Origin: Chloroflexus islandicus
GTDB taxonomy: Bacteria; Chloroflexota; Chloroflexia; Chloroflexales; Chloroflexaceae
NCBI RefSeq assembly: GCF_001650695.1
Contig: NZ_LWQS01000038.1
Span: 186,001 to 250,000 of the forward strand
DNA length: 64,000 nucleotides
Direction of reading: 5' to 3'
Numbering within the stretch: position 1 is the stretch's first letter; every line of letters begins with the position of its first letter. The notes beneath the pieces were generated by a model, which was given only the letters and a program-made list of their open reading frames with translations, did no database searches and was not told the origin of the DNA. Position numbers and translations under genes: made by a program. Shown here one piece after another: positions 1-7,684 of the stretch.

Positions 1-2
1 TC

Positions 3-1940
3 AACCGCGTCTCCGATCGCGATGTGCGGGTTGACTATGTGACCATTGACGGTACTGCTACCGCTGGAGTTGATTACAACGCCATTGCCGGTACGCTGAC
101 CATCCCCGCCGGCCAGTTGCAAGTCACGCTGCCGGTTGGGATTATCGGCGACACTTTGCCGGAAGACGACGAATTCTTTACCGTCAACCTAAGCAACCCG
201 CGGGCAACTATGCCCGGCCAGCCAAGTATCATAGCCAGCGACGAGACGGTCGTGATTGAAGATGGCGTGGGAGTCGGGAGTATCCGCGACGATGATCCGC
301 CGGCGGTGCGATTCGCTAGGAGCGACTTCTTGGTCAACGAGAGCAATGGCGTCGCTACGGTCACGGTGACGCTTAGCCGCGCTGAGGCCACGCCTGTCAC
401 AGTTGCCTACGCGACAGTGGCGGGTGGCACGGCCCAACCCGGCGATGGCTCAAACGCCGGTCACGATTACGCGCCAATCAGCGGTACGCTCAGCTTTGCA
501 CCGGGAGTGACTAGCCAGAGCTTCACTATCCCGCTCTGGAATAACAGTTTCGCTGACGAACCATTTGAGACGATTATCGTGGCGCTCAGCGGGCCAATTG
601 GTGCAGTGCTTGGCGATCCAGCGACAGCCACGGTGACGATCATCGACAGCGCGCCGGCGTTGCTTACCCAAAACCCCGCCGCGCTGCAAACCGCCGGGCC
701 GAACTACACTGCCTATAATTGGAATTTCTATGGCGTTAATGAAGGCGCTTCAATCGTGCGGATCGATGTGCCTTGCGGGGCAAGCGGCGATCTGGCGATT
801 CAACTGCTTAGTCCCTCGATCAATCCGGCGACTAATACGCACGACGTTATTCGTGGCTTTGCCGAAACCGCCACGTTTGCCCTCTACCGTATGCCGGCGG
901 GCTGGCAAACCAGCAATGGGTATCCGCCTACCACTGGAACATTGGTCACAAGCGCCAATTACGCGCCCAACACCGGTGATGCCACTACATGGGTCGGCCT
1001 GCCGGGCATTCCGAGCGCCACGCCGTGCGGTATCTACCTGCTGGTCGCCAGCGTACCCGACAACGACACCAACGGCTGGGCCGTGCGCAGCGGTTGGGCC
1101 GGCAGTGGCCCGCCAACCGTTGACCTTGATGGCATTCCCGGCAGCGGCGATGAGATTACGCAGGGCATCTTGCGCCAGACCCTGCGCCACCCACCGGGGG
1201 GAACACCGGTCTGCACCACGTTCTACCAATACGTCGCGCCGGGTTTGAGCAGCGTCATCTTCCACAACTTTGATCTGGAAGGCAACATACCGGGCCGATC
1301 GTGGGTACGTTACTACCCGCCGGGATCGCTCTATGATCCGACTGGTCAAACCGGCGGCATTGCCGGCACAGCTTCGGCTGACGGGCAATGGAACAATGGC
1401 ACGGCTACGACCCGTGGCGGTGATGTGATTGCCAATCCGCAACCGGGTTGGTGGCGGATTGTGACCTGTACCAATAGCCCTGTTGGCGAAAACCACTTCA
1501 TTCAAGAGGGCCAAACCGGCGTGCCGTTGTATCTAACGCCACCGCCAGCGCCTGATCTCGCACTGAGCGCAACGCCTGCGGCGAGCAGCGTTCCTACGGG
1601 AAGCAACGTTACCTTGAATCTAAGCTACACGAATCAGGCGAGCGGGCCAACCGCCGGAGCAGCGCGTAATCTCCAACTGGTCATTACATTACCAGTAGGG
1701 GTTAGCTTTGGCACCGGAGCATGCGCCAGCGCGCCGGGAGTATGCAACATCAGCGGAAATACGATGACCATCACGGTAGGGAACATTGGCGCCGGAGCAG
1801 GCCATACGTTTAGCATTCCGCTTACCGCTGGCCCGATTCCGGTCGGCGCAGCGCCGATCGCGGTGCAAGCCGCCGCCAGCGATCAGATCGGCAATCCGTA
1901 CCTATGGCAAACCACTGCTATGGTACGGGTAGTACCGTAG
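3..1940 (+). CDS. Calx-beta repeat surface protein, 5' end outside the window
   Basis: The reading frame is open from the first bases, so the true start lies upstream. The visible part begins inside a Calx-beta domain (motifs TATAGVDY and EDDEFF), followed by a second one (roughly residues 95-215, ending ATVTIID). Calx-beta domains are extracellular Ca2+-binding beta sandwiches of adhesins and surface proteins. A long region rich in Gly, Thr and Trp with a few Cys follows, without a family I recognise. The last 130 residues look like a DUF11/CARDB-type beta domain (ALSATPAASSVPTGSNVTLN). It ends in MVRVVP, not in the Pro-hydrophobic-Arg tail of two other secreted proteins here. Probably a large exported adhesin-like protein; the signal peptide is outside the window. 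Confidence 0.8.
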   Translation, partial: NRVSDRDVRVDYVTIDGTATAGVDYNAIAGTLTIPAGQLQVTLPVGIIGDTLPEDDEFFTVNLSNPRATMPGQPSIIASDETVVIEDGVGVGSIRDDDPPAVRFARSDFLVNESNGVATVTVTLSRAEATPVTVAYATVAGGTAQPGDGSNAGHDYAPISGTLSFAPGVTSQSFTIPLWNNSFADEPFETIIVALSGPIGAVLGDPATATVTIIDSAPALLTQNPAALQTAGPNYTAYNWNFYGVNEGASIVRIDVPCGASGDLAIQLLSPSINPATNTHDVIRGFAETATFALYRMPAGWQTSNGYPPTTGTLVTSANYAPNTGDATTWVGLPGIPSATPCGIYLLVASVPDNDTNGWAVRSGWAGSGPPTVDLDGIPGSGDEITQGILRQTLRHPPGGTPVCTTFYQYVAPGLSSVIFHNFDLEGNIPGRSWVRYYPPGSLYDPTGQTGGIAGTASADGQWNNGTATTRGGDVIANPQPGWWRIVTCTNSPVGENHFIQEGQTGVPLYLTPPPAPDLALSATPAASSVPTGSNVTLNLSYTNQASGPTAGAARNLQLVITLPVGVSFGTGACASAPGVCNISGNTMTITVGNIGAGAGHTFSIPLTAGPIPVGAAPIAVQAAASDQIGNPYLWQTTAMVRVVP

Positions 1941-1968
1941 AGAGGGTAGGGAGAGATTCGCAATCCCC

Positions 1969-3633
1969 CTACCCCTGCTCCTCTGCGCCTAGCGCCCGCG
2001 CAGCAGCAGCTTGCGCCTCGGCCCACGTGATCTGCGCCAATCGTTCTTTGACGGCTGGAATGCTAGCCGGCGCCATACTTAACTCGTCGAGACCCAAGCC
2101 GGCCAACGCTGGCGCTGCGTTCGGATCGCCCCCCAGTTCGCCGCAGATCCCTATCGGAATACCAGCTTGCCGCGCAGCGCGCGCAGCCAATTCGATCATC
2201 CGCCATACCGCCGGATCATCGGCGCGATAACGCGCTGCCAGCGTGGCATGGCCACGATCGACGGCGAGCGTATACTGGGCCAGATCGTTACTGCCAATAC
2301 TGAAAAAAGCCGCCTGACGAGCCAATTGATCGGCCAACACTACCGCTGCCGGCGTCTCAATCATCACCCCCAACGGCGGATCGGGGCGATGATCAACCCC
2401 TGCGGCGGCGAGCGCCGCTGCTGCTTCCCCCAATTGCGCGCGCGCCCACGCCAGATCAGCCGGTGTCGCCACCATCGGCAGCATAATCCAGATATCACCA
2501 TGGACAGCCACGCGCAGCAAAGCGCGCAATTGGGTTTGGAAGAGATCAGGCCGTTGCATCGAGAGCCGTAACCCGCGCACGCCGAGGAACGGATTCGCTT
2601 CGGGCGGTAACGGCAGGTACGGCAACGGCTTATCACCGCCAATATCAAGCGTCCGGATCACAATCGGACAATCCGGCAATTCAGCCAACACCGCCCGATA
2701 GGCAGCGTATTGCTCATCTTCATCAGGCGGCGTTGCTCGATCGAGGAAGAGAAACTCGGTGCGAAACAACCCAACCCCTTCTGCGCCGTGCTCCCGCGCC
2801 AGCCGGGCCTCAGCCGGACGGCCAATATTGGCCCACAACGCCACCGGGCGGCCATCGCGCAACTGGCCGGACCGATCGCGCAACGCCGCGCGCCGCTGCC
2901 GGGCGGCCTGCAATGCCGCTATGCGTTCTTGCGCCGCCTGTAACGCTGCCTCATCAGGATCGATCAACACCGTCGCCGCATCGCCATCAACCAACAGACT
3001 CGTTCCATCTGGCACATGCAAGATCGCCTCGCCTACCCCAACGACCGCCGGCACCCCACGCGCGCGGGCCAGAATGATGGTATGGCCGGTCGGGCCACCA
3101 CCGGCGGTGGCAAACCCCGCTACGTGATGGGGCAAATCAACCGTTTCAGCCGGGGTCAAATCATCGGCGACAATAATTGCACCGGGCGGAATAGTTGGCG
3201 ACGCTTGATCGCCGGCCAGCGCGCGTAGCAATTCAAGACCGACCGCCGCCATATCAGCCGCCCGCTCGCGCAAATACGGGTCATCTAGTTCGGCCAGCAC
3301 GGCCTGCATTTGGGCGACAACGGTTTGAATCGCCTGCGTCAGCGGTTCGCCCTCGAGCACCAGCGCGGTGACGCCATCAGTCAACGTTTCATCTTCCACC
3401 AATAGCGCCTGCGCATCGAACAGATCGGCCTCACGGAGACCAGAAGCCCGTTGGCGTTCCGCCAGCGCGCGCAACCGGCTAGCAGCGGCCCGCTGCGCAG
3501 CATGGAACCGGGCGAGCGCTGCATCAGGTGGCTCGTGCGGCGGGTCAACCGCCACCGCTGCCCGTTGCCACCGATAGGCCGGCCCGAACGCCAATCCAGC
3601 CGCACCGCCTGCTCCTTGCAGCACCACACCCAT
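1969..3633 (-). CDS. ptsI: Phosphoenolpyruvate-protein phosphotransferase (PTS enzyme I)
   Basis: Enzyme I takes phosphate from PEP onto a His and passes it to HPr. The 554 residues are close to the usual length. Visible: the phospho-His loop GGGPTGHTIILAR with His184 (canonical GGRTSHTAI), the PEP-binding barrel with GSNDLAQYTLAVDRG near residue 447, and the C-terminal GICGELGGDP with the catalytic Cys near 497. The start is in frame directly after ptsH (12-base gap). It is the last gene of the minus-strand run dhaL-dhaM-ptsH-ptsI, so its likely end acceptor is DhaM. No EIIA/B/C permease lies nearby, so a role in sugar uptake is not supported by context. Confidence 0.93.
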   Translation of the reverse strand: MGVVLQGAGGAAGLAFGPAYRWQRAAVAVDPPHEPPDAALARFHAAQRAAASRLRALAERQRASGLREADLFDAQALLVEDETLTDGVTALVLEGEPLTQAIQTVVAQMQAVLAELDDPYLRERAADMAAVGLELLRALAGDQASPTIPPGAIIVADDLTPAETVDLPHHVAGFATAGGGPTGHTIILARARGVPAVVGVGEAILHVPDGTSLLVDGDAATVLIDPDEAALQAAQERIAALQAARQRRAALRDRSGQLRDGRPVALWANIGRPAEARLAREHGAEGVGLFRTEFLFLDRATPPDEDEQYAAYRAVLAELPDCPIVIRTLDIGGDKPLPYLPLPPEANPFLGVRGLRLSMQRPDLFQTQLRALLRVAVHGDIWIMLPMVATPADLAWARAQLGEAAAALAAAGVDHRPDPPLGVMIETPAAVVLADQLARQAAFFSIGSNDLAQYTLAVDRGHATLAARYRADDPAVWRMIELAARAARQAGIPIGICGELGGDPNAAPALAGLGLDELSMAPASIPAVKERLAQITWAEAQAAAARALGAEEQG

Positions 3634-3645
3634 ACCGCCTCGCCG

Positions 3646-3930
3646 CTACTCGCCAAAATTCTCTTCAACCAGCTTGGTCAGCGCCGCAATCACTTCCGCC
3701 TCATCCTCGCCACTGGCGCGCAGGCGAATCTGATGACCTTGACGAACCCCAATCTGCAAGAGATTAAAGGCCGTCACCGGAACCTCTTTCGTTTGGGGCC
3801 GGCTCAGATTTTGAATGGTCACCGTGCTTTTGTAAGCCCGGACGGTCTCAACAAACACCTTCGCCGGACGGGCATGCAAACCAACCGGGTTATTGACCGT
3901 CAAAACGACTTCAGTCATACCGCTACTCAT
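3646..3930 (-). CDS. ptsH: HPr family phosphocarrier protein
   Basis: HPr relays phosphate from enzyme I to EIIA-type domains, here most likely DhaM. The active-site motif NPVGLHARPA is intact (His19, or His15 if the second Met at 3918 is the start, which gives the classic numbering). The region holding regulatory Ser46 in Firmicute HPr (KSIMG) reads PVTAFNLLQIG, so the HPr-kinase serine appears replaced by Thr; catabolite control through HPr(Ser-P) is therefore unlikely. The gene overlaps the end of dhaM by 8 bases, pointing to translational coupling. Confidence 0.92.
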   Translation of the reverse strand: MSSGMTEVVLTVNNPVGLHARPAKVFVETVRAYKSTVTIQNLSRPQTKEVPVTAFNLLQIGVRQGHQIRLRASGEDEAEVIAALTKLVEENFGE

Positions 3931-4315
3931 AGACTTTCATCAACTCACGCGCTTGTAATGCCGCCGCCGCCACTTGTGCCAACGTCGCTTCCGCATTCGA
4001 GGCCTCAACCGCCGCCAAATAAGCGCCCTCGACTAATGGCGCATTGCTAATCTGAACGGGCGGACCGGAAAAGTGTTCGAGCGCCGTTTCGACACTCATC
4101 ACCGCGCTGCCTAGATCAACCAACGCTAGAATGCCATCAGCGGCCCGCAACTGTTCGAGGCCGGCCAAGATCCGTTCCACACTTGTACCCAGCGAACCAT
4201 CACTGGCGCCGCCGGCGGCGACAATCGGAATCTGGTCGCCACCAATCTGCCCGACAAACTCTTGCACGCCTTCGGCGAGTCGCGCGCTATGCGAGACGAT
4301 CAGAAGTCCAATCAT
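3923..4315 (-). CDS. dhaM: PTS-dependent dihydroxyacetone kinase, phosphotransferase subunit DhaM
   Basis: DhaM is the EIIA-mannose-like subunit that takes phosphate from HPr and rephosphorylates ADP bound to DhaL. The 130-residue protein is a single domain, without the HPr and EI domains fused to E. coli DhaM; those functions sit in the two genes downstream. The phospho-His is His9 in MIGLLIVSHSARLAEG, and GGASDGSLGTS and DLGSAVMS are typical of the family. It overlaps dhaL by 4 bases (ATGA). Confidence 0.9.
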   Translation of the reverse strand: MIGLLIVSHSARLAEGVQEFVGQIGGDQIPIVAAGGASDGSLGTSVERILAGLEQLRAADGILALVDLGSAVMSVETALEHFSGPPVQISNAPLVEGAYLAAVEASNAEATLAQVAAAALQARELMKVYE

Positions 4316-4959
4316 GCCTCCTCCTCATTGCGGCTACACGTCATCGCTAGCGCCCGCAACAAATATGCCGTTGAGGTAGCCCCCGGATCTTGATGGCCAA
4401 TACTGCGCTCGCCGAGGTATGAAGCGCGCCCCTTCATTGCCAGCATTGGGATCGTTGCCTGCGCGCCGGCTTCCGCCGCCGCTGCCGCCGCCTGCACCGC
4501 CCGCCCCAGCGAACGGCCTGCGGCCAATGCGGCGCGCAAGGCTTCAAGAGCCGGAACCAGCGCGTCAACCATCGTCTTTTCGCCGGGTTGGGCCTTACCC
4601 CGCGCCACAATCCCGTCTAACGCCGCTTCGAGCGCCAACACCACATCTTCGGCGCTCATCTCGTGGCGATCGGCCAGCGCCATCCCGGCCCGGACAAAGG
4701 CCGTGCCGTACAACGGCCCCGATGCGCCGCCAACGGTCGAAACGATGGTCATACCGGTGGTCTTTAGCACGGTACCGATATCTTTATCGGCCACCGTCGG
4801 CAGGCGGGCAATCACTGCGGCGAAACCACGATCGAGGTTCGCGCCGTGATCGGCATCGCCGATCGCAGCATCAAGCGAAGTCAGCTCATCGCGGTGGGCG
4901 TGTATCAGCTCCGCCGCCGCCGTGAGAAAATGCGTGACGTGTTCTACCGTGATTGGCAT
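4312..4959 (-). CDS. dhaL: Dihydroxyacetone kinase ADP-binding subunit DhaL
   Basis: DhaL carries the ADP/ATP-Mg site and phosphorylates dihydroxyacetone held by DhaK. With the start at 4959 (MPITVEHVTHFL), the Mg ligands in TSLDAAIGDADHG fall at Asp30, Asp35 and Asp37, the same numbers as in E. coli DhaL. GGASGPLYGTAF is the conserved nucleotide loop, and Gly/Ala-rich helices follow. A start at 4974 (MSEAT) is possible; 4959 has GAGG just upstream. It is first in the operon with dhaM, ptsH and ptsI. The usual partner dhaK is absent: upstream there is only a short intergenic stretch and tRNA genes. Partner and substrate therefore remain open. Confidence 0.88.
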   Translation of the reverse strand: MPITVEHVTHFLTAAAELIHAHRDELTSLDAAIGDADHGANLDRGFAAVIARLPTVADKDIGTVLKTTGMTIVSTVGGASGPLYGTAFVRAGMALADRHEMSAEDVVLALEAALDGIVARGKAQPGEKTMVDALVPALEALRAALAAGRSLGRAVQAAAAAAEAGAQATIPMLAMKGRASYLGERSIGHQDPGATSTAYLLRALAMTCSRNEEEA

Positions 4960-5087
4960 CGTTGCCTCGCTCATATCATCGTGATGCAGTGATTGACAGG
5001 TTGTGCGTACAACCAAAACCGACTCTGGTCGGCCAAAACTGGTTGGCTAGCGCGGCTGTAGGTCGGCAAACGAGCTGCTTCTGTTGT

Positions 5088-5116
5088 ATGCTAGACCATG
5101 CCGCGTGTTGGATCAA
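5088..5116 (-). promoter_or_regulatory. Candidate promoter of the dhaL operon
   Basis: On the minus strand TTGATC (5116-5111) and TAGCAT (5093-5088) are 17 bases apart, about 130 bases before dhaL. The leader between them and dhaL holds a small hairpin (CCGAC-CAGA-GTCGG followed by TTTT, near 5030). Match to sigma-70 consensus is moderate only. Confidence 0.3.
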
Positions 5117-5186
5117 GGGAGAATGGCCGGGCCAGTTCGCCTTTTTTGTTGCAATCCTGAAACATCCCGCCTAGGCATGAATAGTA

Positions 5187-5213
5187 ATCGCCCGCAGATG
5201 ATCTGCGGGCGAT
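5187..5213 (-). terminator. Hairpin downstream of the tRNA cluster
   Basis: Near-perfect inverted repeat (ATCGCCCGCAGAT and its complement separated by one base) just past the 3' end of the minus-strand tRNA-Ser(GCU). The practical stem is about 11 bp with a 5-base loop. No clear U-tract follows, so it may be a processing or transcription-end structure. Confidence 0.5.
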
Positions 5214-5215
5214 CT

Positions 5216-5305
5216 TGGCGGGGAGGGAGGGATTCGAACCCTCGAGGGGGTTGCCCCCCTAGCGGTTTAGCAAACCGCCGCACTAGGCCACTATGCGACC
5301 TCCCC
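5216..5305 (-). tRNA. tRNA-Ser (anticodon GCU)
   Basis: The cloverleaf folds on the minus strand: acceptor GGGGAGG pairs with CCTCCCC, discriminator G, CCA encoded. Anticodon stem GCGGT/ACCGC with loop TTGCTAA gives GCU (5271-5269). The long variable arm (GGGGG...CCCCC) is typical of class II tRNA-Ser, and the T-arm has GGTTCGAATCC. Reads AGC/AGU codons. Confidence 0.95.
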
Positions 5306-5315
5306 ATTACACGAC

Positions 5316-5409
5316 TGGAGGGGGCGGTGGGATTCGAACCCACGGGACGCATTGCTACGTCCTTCGGTTTTCAAGACCGACGCAATAAACCGGACTCTGC
5401 CACGCCCCC
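5316..5409 (-). tRNA. tRNA-Ser (anticodon UGA)
   Basis: Class II cloverleaf on the minus strand: acceptor GGGGGCG/CGCCCCC, anticodon loop CTTGAAA (UGA), long variable arm GGACG...CGTCC, T-arm GTGGG/CCCAC. If the CCA at 5318-5316 is the encoded terminus, the discriminator base is U rather than the G usual for bacterial tRNA-Ser. Lies 10 bases upstream of tRNA-Ser(GCU) in the same direction, probably co-transcribed. Confidence 0.93.
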
Positions 5410-5432
5410 GCTTGGCTGGCCGGCATAAAAAA

Positions 5433-5508
5433 TGGCAGGCGGGACAGGACTTGAACCTGCAACCGGTGGATTTGGAGGCCACTGCTCTGCCAATTGAGCT
5501 ACCCGCCT
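5433..5508 (-). tRNA. tRNA-Trp (anticodon CCA)
   Basis: 76-base class I cloverleaf on the minus strand: acceptor AGGCGGG/CCCGCCT, discriminator G, encoded CCA, anticodon loop CTCCAAA giving CCA (5475-5473), T-arm CAGGTTCAAGTCCTG. First gene of the three-tRNA minus-strand cluster. Confidence 0.96.
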
Positions 5509-5596
5509 TCGCGCCTTATATCCTACCATATCCGGCCAATTTTGGCAAGAGCGGGAAGGGCGGAAAGCGCCACCGTTAGATTGCCGACGTGACATA

Positions 5597-5665
5597 CGGC
5601 AGTGGGACTGCCGCACTCCATAGTGTCCGCACGCTCACGCTGCCTTGCCGCCGCGAGCGGCGGCA
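5597..5665. other. Two hairpins in the gap after dnaB
   Basis: The 5510-5692 gap holds no gene. It contains a 7-bp hairpin with a GGG loop (CGGCAGT/ACTGCCG, 5597-5613) and a GC-rich palindrome (TGCCGCCGC/GCGGCGGCA, 5646-5665). The second lies 28 bases past the dnaB stop on the minus strand and may help end that transcript, though no U-tract follows. Confidence 0.4.
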
Positions 5666-5692
5666 GTGAGGAATGTCGTTCGCTCAACCACA

Positions 5693-7066
5693 TCAATACC
5701 CCTCTGGCGCATGATAGCGTTCGAGGTTCTGGAAGCGGGTGGTGCGCGACTCAAAGCGGAGCGGGATGATGCCGAGCGGGCCGTTACGGTGCTTGGCAAT
5801 GTGTATCTCGGCAATCCCCTTCTTGTCGGTCTCTTTGTCGTACAACTCTTCGCGATAGATGAACATCACGATGTCGGCATCTTGCTCGATCGAGCCTGAC
5901 TCGCGCAGGTCGCTGAGCATCGGCACGTGGCTCTGGCGGCCTTCGACTGCGCGCGAGAGCTGCGAGAGCGCGATCACCGGCACGTTGAGTTCGCGAGCCA
6001 GCGCCTTGAGGCCGCGGCTGATATCGCTCACCTCTTGGACGCGGTTGTCGGTGCGGCGGCCTGACATCAGTTGCAGATAGTCGATCATTACCAGCGTGAT
6101 GCCTACTTCGCTGTGCAGGCGGCGCGCGCGCGCGCGCACGTCGGTAATGCTGAGGCCGGGAGTGTCTTCGATATAGATCGGCAGCTCAGACAGCACGCCT
6201 AACCCCTCGATCGCCAAGCTTAGCTCTTCGCCGCGCAGATTGCCGGTGCGCAGCCGCTGCATGTCAATGCCGGTATGCATAGCCAGCATGCGCTGCACCA
6301 ACTGCTCGCGGCTCATCTCAAGGCTAAAGATGGCTACCGTACCGTTGGCTTGGAAGGCGACGTTATACGCCAGCGAGAGGGCAAGCGAGGTCTTGCCGAC
6401 ACTGGGCCGGGCCGCAAGAATGATCAGGTCGCTCGGTTGCAAGCCGCCGGTCAGCTCATCGAGATCGTGGTAGCCAGTTGGTACGCCGATCACCTCGCCG
6501 CGCCGCTCTTGCATCGACTCGATCTGGGCAAAGAGGGTATTGACCACGCGGCCAATGTGGACGAAATCCTGATTGTTGCGCCGTTGCGAGACAGCGAACA
6601 GCTCGGCTTCGGCCCGGTCGAGCGTCTCTTCCAGATCGCTCGCTTCGTCGTACCCCATGGCCGCAATCCGCCCGCCGGCTTCGATCAAGCGGCGCAGCAG
6701 GGCCGTGCGCTCGACGATGCGGGCATAGTATTCGATATGAACGGCGGTCGGCACCTCGGTGACCAGCTCGCTCAACATAGTAATGCCGCCGATCAGCTCA
6801 AGCTGGCCGCGCCGGCGCAATTCGGCGGCGACGGTCGCTAGATCGGCGGGTTCGCGCCGGTTGTAGCACGCCAGCATCGCTTCGTAGATCAGCGCATGCT
6901 TTTCGAGGTAGAAATATTCGGAAGGGAGCCAGCCGGCGACCGCGATAATGGCGTCACGTTCGAGCAAGATCGAGCCGAGCGTGGCCCGCTCGGCCTGCAA
7001 ATCAAACGGTACGCTGCGTTCGAGGCGATCTTCCCGCTTGTCCACCGTTTTCCCCCCGTTGCCCAC
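5693..7066 (-). CDS. dnaB: Replicative DNA helicase DnaB
   Basis: Hexameric 5'-3' helicase that unwinds DNA at the replication fork and loads primase. The N-terminal helical domain (about residues 18-120: PFDLQAERATLGSIL) is followed by a linker and the RecA-like motor with Walker A ARPSVGKTS (219-227), the FSLEMS motif, MIDYLQLM (Walker B) and ALSQLSRAVEGR. 457 residues, normal length, no intein. The start is GTG at 7066, four bases after a DnaA-box-like TTATCCACA. It follows rplI on the minus strand, a gene order seen in many bacteria. Confidence 0.96.
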   Translation of the reverse strand: MGNGGKTVDKREDRLERSVPFDLQAERATLGSILLERDAIIAVAGWLPSEYFYLEKHALIYEAMLACYNRREPADLATVAAELRRRGQLELIGGITMLSELVTEVPTAVHIEYYARIVERTALLRRLIEAGGRIAAMGYDEASDLEETLDRAEAELFAVSQRRNNQDFVHIGRVVNTLFAQIESMQERRGEVIGVPTGYHDLDELTGGLQPSDLIILAARPSVGKTSLALSLAYNVAFQANGTVAIFSLEMSREQLVQRMLAMHTGIDMQRLRTGNLRGEELSLAIEGLGVLSELPIYIEDTPGLSITDVRARARRLHSEVGITLVMIDYLQLMSGRRTDNRVQEVSDISRGLKALARELNVPVIALSQLSRAVEGRQSHVPMLSDLRESGSIEQDADIVMFIYREELYDKETDKKGIAEIHIAKHRNGPLGIIPLRFESRTTRFQNLERYHAPEGY

Positions 7067-7069
7067 CGG

Positions 7070-7078
7070 TTATCCACA
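7070..7078. promoter_or_regulatory. DnaA-box-like site overlapping the dnaB ribosome-binding region
   Basis: TTATCCACA is the perfect 9-base DnaA box consensus. It lies immediately before the dnaB start and is followed after 6 bases by GGATAA, giving TTATCC...GGATAA symmetry. A single box could mark DnaA control of dnaB or be chance. Coordinates may be off by one. Confidence 0.4.
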
Positions 7079-7093
7079 TCATCTGGATAAAAC

Positions 7094-7124
7094 GCCAATG
7101 TGCCGCAATGTGCGGCACATTGGC
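7094..7124 (-). terminator. Hairpin between rplI and dnaB
   Basis: Perfect 13-bp inverted repeat (GCCAATGTGCCGC and its complement) with a 5-base loop, followed on the minus strand by GTTTTATCC. It fits a partial intrinsic terminator or attenuator between rplI and dnaB. Confidence 0.6.
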
Positions 7125-7154
7125 AAGAGGTACTGTTGAACGTTGCGCGGACGG

Positions 7155-7616
7155 TTATTCGCCAACCACGACAACCTTGAGCGTGGCCGAAACCCCGCTG
7201 GCAAGTTCGACCGGAACCTCATACTCGCCGGTGCGCTTGATCGGATCTTCGAGCGCGATCTTGCGCCGGTCGATTTCGATGCCGGCCACTTCGTGCAGCT
7301 TGGCGGCAATATCGGCATTGGTCACCGAACCGTACAGCCGCTCTTGCTCGCCGACCTTGACCACAAAGGTCAGCGTCAGCTCAGCCAGCTTGGCGGCCAA
7401 CGCCTCGGCATCTTTGCGCGCCGCCTCGGCCTTACGCCGCTGCGCGGCCAACCGCTCTTCGGCTTGCTTGATCTGGCTCTTGGTCGCCAGCACGGCAAAC
7501 CCCTTCGGCAGCAGATAGTTACGGCCAAAACCGCCGCTCACATCTTTGATTTCGCCCGCTTTGCCCAGATGATCAACATCTTGCACGAGCAATACTTTCA
7601 TTTTCTTTGCGCTCAC
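7155..7616 (-). CDS. rplI: 50S ribosomal protein L9
   Basis: L9 binds domain V of 23S rRNA in the large subunit. The N-terminal domain shows MKVLLVQDVDHLGKAGEIKDVSGGFGRNYLLP, quoted here as the conserved first block (residues 6-37), then a long charged connecting helix (about 45-80) and the C-terminal domain with LYGSVTNADIA and IKRTGEYEV. The start at 7616 is GTG, with AAAGGAG six to seven bases upstream; an internal ATG at 7601 lacks such a site. 153 residues, normal length. Confidence 0.96.
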   Translation of the reverse strand: MSAKKMKVLLVQDVDHLGKAGEIKDVSGGFGRNYLLPKGFAVLATKSQIKQAEERLAAQRRKAEAARKDAEALAAKLAELTLTFVVKVGEQERLYGSVTNADIAAKLHEVAGIEIDRRKIALEDPIKRTGEYEVPVELASGVSATLKVVVVGE

Positions 7617-7684
7617 GGCGCTCTCCTTTACCTACACCGGTTATAAGCAACGGCCTTTATCTTACCATGACCCGGCGTGGATCG

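Noticed and set aside
750-1514. 254-residue open frame opposite the Calx-beta protein
   Set aside because: Antisense shadow; no recognisable domain.
5017-5186. Possible small RNA gene ending in CTTTTTTG near 5147
   Set aside because: A weak plus-strand promoter-like TATGCT exists, but no convincing stem precedes the T-run.
7094-7124. Hairpin as part of a replication origin with the DnaA box
   Set aside because: Only one DnaA box and no AT-rich unwinding region; dnaA and dnaN are not here.
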